A DNA stretch of 8,031 nucleotides, taken from contig WRIF01000055.1 of the NCBI GenBank assembly GCA_009782865.1, forward strand, positions 1-8,031, read 5' to 3'. Numbering within the stretch: the stretch's first letter is position 1; every line of letters begins with the position of its first letter. This stretch comes from Promicromonosporaceae bacterium. GTDB taxonomy: Bacteria > Actinomycetota > Actinomycetes > Actinomycetales > Cellulomonadaceae. Shown here one piece after another: positions 3,717 through 8,031 of this stretch. The translations under genes were made by a program, and so were the position numbers. The notes beneath the pieces were generated by a model that saw only the letters and a program-made list of their open reading frames with translations, was not told the origin of the DNA and did no database searches.

Positions 3717-6602
3717 GTGGCCGAGCCCGTTGACACGCGCGTGCCCTTCATCGGACGAGGGGTCACCGTCGCCATCCCCGTGGGGGACCCGTTGTCCTCG
3801 ACCCCCATCGTCGTGCCCGGCCAGCCGACCCCCAATCCGTCCAGCGGAGACCCGACAGGGGGACTAGGGACGGCCCAGGCCACCCCCCCGGAGACCGGCG
3901 CCATCCCCGTGGTCGTGCCCGGAGACCACACCCGCGCCCTCAGCGCGGCCGTCTTCGAGGCGGGCGAGCCCAACACCGCGGGCGTCCGCATCATCGACGA
4001 CCCCCAGCCCCGCCTGCGCAAGCCCCGCAACGTGCTGGGCATCACCTTTTGCCTGCTGGGCATCGCGACGGTGCTGCTCCTTGCCTACTTCGCCCAGGAC
4101 ACCACCGAGGCCATCGACCAAGACGTGCGCGGCTTCATGGCCATCGCCGCCAACGTGCTGCGCATCCCGGCCGGCTGGCTCGAAGGCCTGGTCGCCTGGG
4201 TGCTGCCCCTGGCGGTGCTGATCGAGCTGTCAATCCGGCGCCTCGGCCGCCTGATCGTCGAGTCCGTGATCGGATTCCTGTCCGGGCTGCTCCTCGCCCT
4301 GCTCACCCACCGTCTGATCGGCCTGTTCGGCACGCAGCTCTTCATCGAATCGCTGTCGGTGGCCCCCACCGAAGAGGGCGGCGACTTCATCTTCGCCATC
4401 CCCTTCTTCATCTCGGCACTGGTGGCGATCTTGACCGTGGCCGGCCCCCGCACCCGTCGCCGCACCGTCCGCTGGTCCTGGAACCTCCTGTGGATCGCAC
4501 TGATCATGCTGCTGCTGGCGCGGGCGGCAGCGCTCCCGGCGCTGATCGTCGGCCTGCTGCTGGGTCGCATCGCCGGCCTGGCGGTGCAGTGGGTGTCCGG
4601 CGTCCGCTCCGAGCGCGCCTACGGCGACTCCCTGGTCAGCGCCATCAACCGGGCCGGGTTCAGCCCCATGGCCCTGGTGCGGGTCTCCGACCTGGGCGAG
4701 GCCACCAGCTGGGACACCCTGAGCACCCCCCACGACACGGTCCCGCTGCGCCGCGCCGACGTCCTCGCCTACGCGGCGGCCATCGACGACGCCTCCGCGC
4801 TGCTCTCCCCCGACGAGACGCCTCCCAGCCAGGCACCCTCTGCACTGCCGCCCACCATCGTGCCGCGCAGCGATGCGGCCGCCGTGGCGCGTTCCTCCGA
4901 TCCGGCCGCGGTGGCCCTGGCGCGCTCCGGCGACAACCGGGTGTACGCGATGCTAAACGACGACGGCGGCCGCTACGACGTCGTCGTCCTCGATGGCGAC
5001 CGCCAGGTAATCGGCTTCCTCTCCCGCATCTGGCGCTCCCTGCGGCTGCGCGGGATCGAGGGCCGAGCCTCGATCAACCTGCGCGCAGTGATCGAACGCA
5101 CCGCCCTGTTGTCCTACGCCGCCACCTCCGCCGGGGTGCGCACCCCGCGCCTGCTGGGCATGGGCCTGGCCGAAGACTCCGCCACCCTGGTACTCGAACA
5201 TGCGCGCGGCGCGGTCTCCTTCCGCGACCTACCCGACGCGGAGTTCGCCGAGCCAACCGGCGAACAGATCATGGCCCAGGCCTTCAAGCAACTGCAGCGG
5301 GCGCACGCCGCCGGCCTGTCCCACCATCAACTCACCCCCGACGTGCTGCTGATGCATCGCGACGACGAGGGCCGGCCCCACGTGTGGATCTCCGGCTGGG
5401 AGCAGGGGGAGGTGGCGTCCTCCACGCTGGCCAAGCGCCTCGACCTGACGCAGCTGCTGGCCCTGCTGGCCCTGCGGGTGGGGGCCAGCCGGGCGGTGGC
5501 GGCCGCCGCCCAGGCGCTGCCCGAGGCGGAGATCGCCGCCATCGGCCCGCTACTGCAGACCGTGGCACTGCCGAACACCACCCGCCAGGCGGTCCGCGAA
5601 CGCAAGGGCCTCATGTCCGAGCTGCGCGATGCCCTGGTCAACCGCCTTCCCGAGGCGAGCGTCGAACCGCAGCGCCTGGTGCGCTTCGGGGCGCGCACCG
5701 TGGTCATGGCCATCCTGGTGGTCATGGCGCTGGCGGTGGTGGTCACCACGTTCCAGTTCGACCAGATCTTGGAGGCGATTACCACCGCCAACCCGTGGTG
5801 GATGGGGGTAGCGGCGGGCGCCTCGACGGCCACCTGGGTGGGGGGCGCCCTGACCCTTTCGGCCTTCTCTCCGGTCAGGATCAAGTTCCGCAAGGCGATG
5901 TTTGTGCAGATGGCCGGCTCGTTCGTGGCCCTGGCCACCCCGGCCGGCATCGGGCCGGCCGCCCTGAACCTGCGCTTCCTCACCCGCAAGGGCTCCTCGA
6001 CCCCCATGGCGGTGGCCACGGTGGCGCTCGTCCAGGTCTCGCAGATCGTGGTGACCGTGACCCTGCTGCTGATCCTGTCGCTCGCCACCGGCACCGGCGG
6101 CCTGGTGGCGGCTCCCCCCCGCGAGGTGATGATCGCCATCGGCGTCATCCTGGGAATCGTCGGCGTCCTGCTGCTGGTTCCCCCCATCCGCAAGTGGGCG
6201 TGGGTGCGCATTCAGCCGACCCTCGGGCAGGTGTGGCCGCGGCTGGCCCAAATCCTGGAGACCCCCTCGCGGCTCGCCCTCGGCTTCGCCGGCAATGCGA
6301 CCATGACCATCGGCAACGTGGTGGCGCTCTACGCCGCCCTGATGGCCTTCGGGCAGGCCCAGCTGGCATTGGTGGCGATCGCGGTGATCTACCTGGTGGG
6401 TAACACCACCGGCGCCCTGCTGCCCACCCCGGGCGGCATCGGCGGCGTGGACCTGGCGCTCGGCGGTGGCCTGACCGCCGCCGGCCTGCACCCCGGCATC
6501 GCCGTCACCGTGGTCTTGCTCTTCCGCGTGGTCACCTACTGGGCGCGCATCCCCATCGGCTGGGTGGCCATGCGCCGCCTGGAGCGGGCCGGAGAGCTCT
6601 AG
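3717..6602 (+). CDS. Membrane protein: degenerate kinase-like domain fused to LPG_synthase_TM (YbhN/MprF flippase-like) domain
   Basis: This 961-residue protein starts with GTG. Residues 1-100 are Pro/Thr-rich and probably disordered. Six hydrophobic segments follow (about 106-126, 153-171, 180-203, 224-243, 255-270, 271-292). Residues 300-655 form a soluble, protein-kinase-like region: the catalytic-loop equivalent reads SHHQLTPDVLL (535-545) and the DFG equivalent is SGW (559-561). The Asp and Asn needed for phosphotransfer and the DFG Asp are therefore missing, suggesting a pseudokinase. From residue 662 a second membrane domain carries the TPAGIGPAALN (741-751) and LPTPGGIGG (902-910) motifs of the LPG_synthase_TM/YbhN family, whose best-known member is the flippase half of MprF. 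The lysyl-transferase domain of MprF is absent, so it should not be called a lysyl-PG synthase. I recall similar large proteins in other actinobacteria. Lipid translocation or envelope work is inference; the substrate is unknown. It probably has its own promoter and ends at a strong terminator. Confidence 0.85.
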   Translation: MAEPVDTRVPFIGRGVTVAIPVGDPLSSTPIVVPGQPTPNPSSGDPTGGLGTAQATPPETGAIPVVVPGDHTRALSAAVFEAGEPNTAGVRIIDDPQPRLRKPRNVLGITFCLLGIATVLLLAYFAQDTTEAIDQDVRGFMAIAANVLRIPAGWLEGLVAWVLPLAVLIELSIRRLGRLIVESVIGFLSGLLLALLTHRLIGLFGTQLFIESLSVAPTEEGGDFIFAIPFFISALVAILTVAGPRTRRRTVRWSWNLLWIALIMLLLARAAALPALIVGLLLGRIAGLAVQWVSGVRSERAYGDSLVSAINRAGFSPMALVRVSDLGEATSWDTLSTPHDTVPLRRADVLAYAAAIDDASALLSPDETPPSQAPSALPPTIVPRSDAAAVARSSDPAAVALARSGDNRVYAMLNDDGGRYDVVVLDGDRQVIGFLSRIWRSLRLRGIEGRASINLRAVIERTALLSYAATSAGVRTPRLLGMGLAEDSATLVLEHARGAVSFRDLPDAEFAEPTGEQIMAQAFKQLQRAHAAGLSHHQLTPDVLLMHRDDEGRPHVWISGWEQGEVASSTLAKRLDLTQLLALLALRVGASRAVAAAAQALPEAEIAAIGPLLQTVALPNTTRQAVRERKGLMSELRDALVNRLPEASVEPQRLVRFGARTVVMAILVVMALAVVVTTFQFDQILEAITTANPWWMGVAAGASTATWVGGALTLSAFSPVRIKFRKAMFVQMAGSFVALATPAGIGPAALNLRFLTRKGSSTPMAVATVALVQVSQIVVTVTLLLILSLATGTGGLVAAPPREVMIAIGVILGIVGVLLLVPPIRKWAWVRIQPTLGQVWPRLAQILETPSRLALGFAGNATMTIGNVVALYAALMAFGQAQLALVAIAVIYLVGNTTGALLPTPGGIGGVDLALGGGLTAAGLHPGIAVTVVLLFRVVTYWARIPIGWVAMRRLERAGEL

Positions 6603-6617
6603 TCCCCGGCTGGTAAG

Positions 6618-6657
6618 GCAAAACGGCCGCCCCCGGTTGAGGAGGCGGCCGTTTTGC
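6618..6657. terminator. Bidirectional intrinsic terminator between convergent genes
   Basis: GCAAAACGGCCGCC (6618-6631) and GGCGGCCGTTTTGC (6644-6657) form a perfect 14-bp stem with a 12-nt loop. The stem has a GC core and an A-run/T-run base, so on each strand it presents a hairpin with T residues at the 3' side. It lies 15 nt after the stop of the 961-residue gene and 10 nt after the stop of the convergent HU gene, and can serve both. Confidence 0.9.
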
Positions 6658-6667
6658 TGGGAGCGGA

Positions 6668-6949
6668 TCAGGCGACGGCGGCCTTCTTCAGCAGCGCGCC
6701 AGCCGAGATCTTGACGCCAAAGCCGGCGGGGATCTCAAGCTTCTCGCCGGTGCGCGGGTTGCGGCCGGTACGGGCGGCGCGGGTGATGCGCTCAACGGAG
6801 AACAGGCCGGTGAGCTTGACGGGCTCACCCTTGCCTACCGACTCGATCAGAACGTCAGCGAAGGCGTTCAGGGCAGCCTCGGCGTCAGCCTTGGTCAGGC
6901 CAGACTTGGCGGCGATCTCTGCGACGATGTCCGACTTGTTCAGCGGCAT
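6668..6949 (-). CDS. hup: HU-family nucleoid-associated DNA-binding protein
   Basis: This 93-residue protein has the standard HU length. HU dimers bend and compact DNA with little sequence specificity. It opens MPLNKSDIVAEIA, continues with the helical dimer region (LTKADAEAALNAFADVLIES, residues 18-37), then the beta-arm with the signature AARTGRNPRTGE at 58-69, in which P65 is the DNA-intercalating proline. It ends KISAGALLKKAAVA. Where enterobacterial HU has GFGTF, this protein has GLFSV, as I recall from bifidobacterial HU. It lacks the long Lys/Ala-rich tail of mycobacterial HupB and streptomycete HupS. The start at 6949 is supported by AAAGGA 6 nt upstream. Its leader of about 80 nt or more contrasts with the leaderless genes around it. 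It is transcribed towards the 961-residue gene and ends at the shared terminator. HU rather than IHF is favoured by the single-gene, generic sequence. Confidence 0.94.
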   Translation of the reverse strand: MPLNKSDIVAEIAAKSGLTKADAEAALNAFADVLIESVGKGEPVKLTGLFSVERITRAARTGRNPRTGEKLEIPAGFGVKISAGALLKKAAVA

Positions 6950-6955
6950 GTGATT

Positions 6956-6961
6956 TCCTTT
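6956..6961 (-). promoter_or_regulatory. Ribosome binding site of the HU gene
   Basis: On the minus strand AAAGGA lies 6 nt before the ATG at 6949. It supports this start and shows that HU is translated from a leadered mRNA. Confidence 0.75.
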
Positions 6962-7037
6962 GCGTTTGCGGCGAGGGTTCGCCGGTTTCCTGAATCCTCC
7001 AGGCCTGCTGGCCTGTTGGCTGGGAGAAACACTAGGG

Positions 7038-7066
7038 ACTAAACCGCCGGGTGGGCGGTATTTCTA
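7038..7066 (-). promoter_or_regulatory. Candidate promoter of the HU gene
   Basis: On the minus strand TAGAAA (7066-7061, 4/6 match to TTGACA) and TTTAGT (7043-7038, 4/6 match to TATAAT) are separated by exactly 17 nt. It would give a 5' leader of roughly 80 nt. A second possible -10, TAGTGT (7034-7029), fits TANNNT but has no good -35. The choice between them is uncertain. A 17-nt palindrome occupies the spacer of the first candidate. Confidence 0.4.
7043..7059. repeat. Palindrome ACCGCC-N5-GGCGGT in the HU/nadE divergent region
   Basis: The two 6-bp arms are exact inverted repeats around GGGTG. The element sits between the candidate -35 and -10 of the HU promoter, the same geometry as the CsoR operator at 309-325. 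It may bind a regulator, but the regulator is unknown and chance cannot be excluded in GC-rich DNA. Confidence 0.4.
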
Positions 7067-7119
7067 GCCGAATGTGCGCGGCGCGTCGTCACCAAGCGTC
7101 GTTTCACGGCGGTTTTGGC

Positions 7120-7129
7120 GGAAATTTCC
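7120..7129. repeat. Perfect 10-bp palindrome GGAAATTTCC upstream of nadE
   Basis: This is an AT-centred palindrome in otherwise GC-rich DNA, 46 bp before the nadE start. Just before it a GGCGG-TTTT-GGCGG direct repeat lies at 7108-7120. The pair could be a regulator site or an upstream promoter element for nadE. I do not recognise it as a known NAD-regulator box. Confidence 0.35.
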
Positions 7130-7161
7130 CGGTTCGAGCGCGGCCGGGACCCCGGGGCGGG

Positions 7162-7174
7162 CAGAATCAGGGGC
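7162..7174 (+). promoter_or_regulatory. Putative leaderless promoter -10 of nadE
   Basis: CAGAAT at 7162-7167 is a near-consensus -10 followed by 7 nt and then ATG 7175. The AGGGG at 7169-7173 is too close to the ATG (1 nt) to be a Shine-Dalgarno sequence, so a leaderless transcript is the better reading. No clear -35 is visible. Confidence 0.4.
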
Positions 7175-8031
7175 ATGACGTTCGACTTCTTCAACGCCTA
7201 CAGCCAGGGCTTTGCCCGGGTGGCCGCCGTCACCGTTCCGGTGGCCGTCGCCAACCCGGAGGCCAATGCGACGGCCATCATTGAGGCGGCGCAGGCGGCG
7301 CACGACGACGGCGTGGCGGTGGCCGTCTTTCCCGAGCTGAGCCTGACCGGCTACACCAGCGACGACCTCCACCTGGCCGAGCCGCTGCTCGACGCCACCC
7401 TGGCCGCCCTAGACCGGGTGGTTGAGGCCTCTCGCCGGCTGCGCCCGCTGCTCCTGGTCGGCGCCCCGCTGGCGGGCGGCAATCGGGTGTACAACTGCGC
7501 CATCGCCGTCCACCGGGGCGCGATCCTCGGCGTCGTCCCCAAGTCGCACCTCCCCGCCTACCGCGAGTTCTACGAACCGCGCTGGTTCGCCGCCGCCCCC
7601 CACGATGGCCCGCAGACCATCGATATCGCAGGGCGGTCCGTGCCGTTCGGCTCCAACCTGATCTTCTCCGCCGCCGACCTGCCCGGGCTGAAGGTGTTCG
7701 CGGAGGTCTGCGAGGACATGTGGGTGCCGATCCCGCCGTCGTCCCGGGCCGCCCTGGCGGGGGCCACCGTGCTGCTCAACCTCTCCTCCTCTCCGAGCAC
7801 CGTCGCCCGCGCCGAGGACCGCCGTCTCCTGGTCCGCTCCGCCAGCGATCGCTGCCTGGCCGCCTACGTGTATGCCGCGGCCGGGCAGGGCGAGTCCAGC
7901 ACCGACCTCTCCTGGGACGGGCAGACGCTGGTCTACGAGTGCGGCAAGCTGCTCGCTGAGACCGAGCGCTTCCCGGAGGGCGCCCGGATGTCGGTGGCCG
8001 ACGTAGACCTGGGACGCATCCGGGCCGAGCG
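7175..8031 (+). CDS. nadE: Glutamine-dependent NAD+ synthetase, N-terminal part (3' end outside window)
   Basis: The frame opens at ATG 7175 and is still open at the window end after 285 codons. The full enzyme in actinobacteria is about 680 residues. It makes NAD+ from nicotinate adenine dinucleotide, ATP and glutamine, the last step of NAD synthesis in the cytosol. The visible part is the nitrilase-type glutaminase domain. Its catalytic triad is present: E54 in VFPELSLTGY, K123 in VPKSHLP and C179 in EVCEDMWVP, close to the E52/K121/C176 of the M. tuberculosis enzyme. The blocks YREFYEPR, ALAGATVLLNLS and AAYVYAAAGQGES also match that protein as I remember it. The synthetase domain with its ATP-binding SGGxDS loop lies outside the window. 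The start is fixed by the family N-terminus (FFNAYSQGFARVA) and the -10 box 7 nt upstream. Confidence 0.95.
   Translation, partial: MTFDFFNAYSQGFARVAAVTVPVAVANPEANATAIIEAAQAAHDDGVAVAVFPELSLTGYTSDDLHLAEPLLDATLAALDRVVEASRRLRPLLLVGAPLAGGNRVYNCAIAVHRGAILGVVPKSHLPAYREFYEPRWFAAAPHDGPQTIDIAGRSVPFGSNLIFSAADLPGLKVFAEVCEDMWVPIPPSSRAALAGATVLLNLSSSPSTVARAEDRRLLVRSASDRCLAAYVYAAAGQGESSTDLSWDGQTLVYECGKLLAETERFPEGARMSVADVDLGRIRAE

Noticed and set aside
4049..6403. A 784-codon open frame in +2 relative to the 961-residue protein gene
   Set aside because: Its product is a monotonous Arg/Pro/Gly/His-rich chain with no domain. It is the usual by-product of GC-biased third positions in the overlapping gene, whose own frame has membrane segments and family motifs.
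5327..6491. Two long antisense frames opposite the flippase-like domain
   Set aside because: They overlap each other and a well-supported gene, show no family motifs, and have no promoter or ribosome site.
1..8031. CRISPR arrays, insertion sequences, tRNA/rRNA genes or riboswitches
   Set aside because: No evenly spaced direct repeats, transposase motifs, terminal inverted repeats, cloverleaf-like segments or known riboswitch cores were seen. All sizeable segments are explained by the listed genes.

Overview
The window is a stretch of ordinary-looking chromosome from a high-GC Gram-positive bacterium (Actinomycetota). The evidence is the strong G/C bias at third codon positions, the DUF5926-type and NadE proteins typical of the phylum, and several genes whose -10 box lies only 6-7 nt before the start codon, as in leaderless actinobacterial transcripts. 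The HU protein has a 'GLFSxER...GVxISAGxLLKKA' pattern that I associate with Bifidobacterium/Actinomyces-type HU. I would therefore guess an Actinomycetaceae/Bifidobacteriales-like host, but this is not proven. There are no mobile elements, CRISPR arrays, tRNAs or rRNAs. No gene-free stretch exceeds 300 bases; the longest is 6950-7174.

Layout. (1) 1-223, minus strand: the 5' part of a DUF5926-family gene, cut off by the window edge. (2) 302-3575, plus strand: a copper-response cluster. A CsoR-type operator sits inside the promoter spacer, followed by csoR, a CopZ-like chaperone with an unusual Cys-rich tail, and a CopA-type P1B-1 Cu(I)-exporting ATPase. CsoR should release the operator when it binds Cu(I). 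The chaperone would buffer copper and pass it to the ATPase, which pumps it out. (3) 3717-6602, plus strand: a 961-residue membrane protein with six N-terminal membrane segments, a cytoplasmic kinase-like domain that has lost its catalytic residues, and a C-terminal flippase-like (LPG_synthase_TM/YbhN) domain. (4) 6618-6657: a strong hairpin serving as a shared terminator for this gene and the convergent HU gene. (5) 6668-6949, minus strand: HU. (6) 6950-7174: the divergent control region between HU and nadE, with two palindromes. (7) 7175 to the end, plus strand: the 5' part of a glutamine-dependent NAD+ synthetase.

I found no clearly new multi-gene system. The most interesting items are the degenerate-kinase/flippase fusion, the metallothionein-like tail on CopZ, repeat-derived insertions in the CopA nucleotide-binding domain, the identical 11-nt promoter/start block at two unrelated genes, and an operator-like palindrome in the presumed HU promoter spacer.
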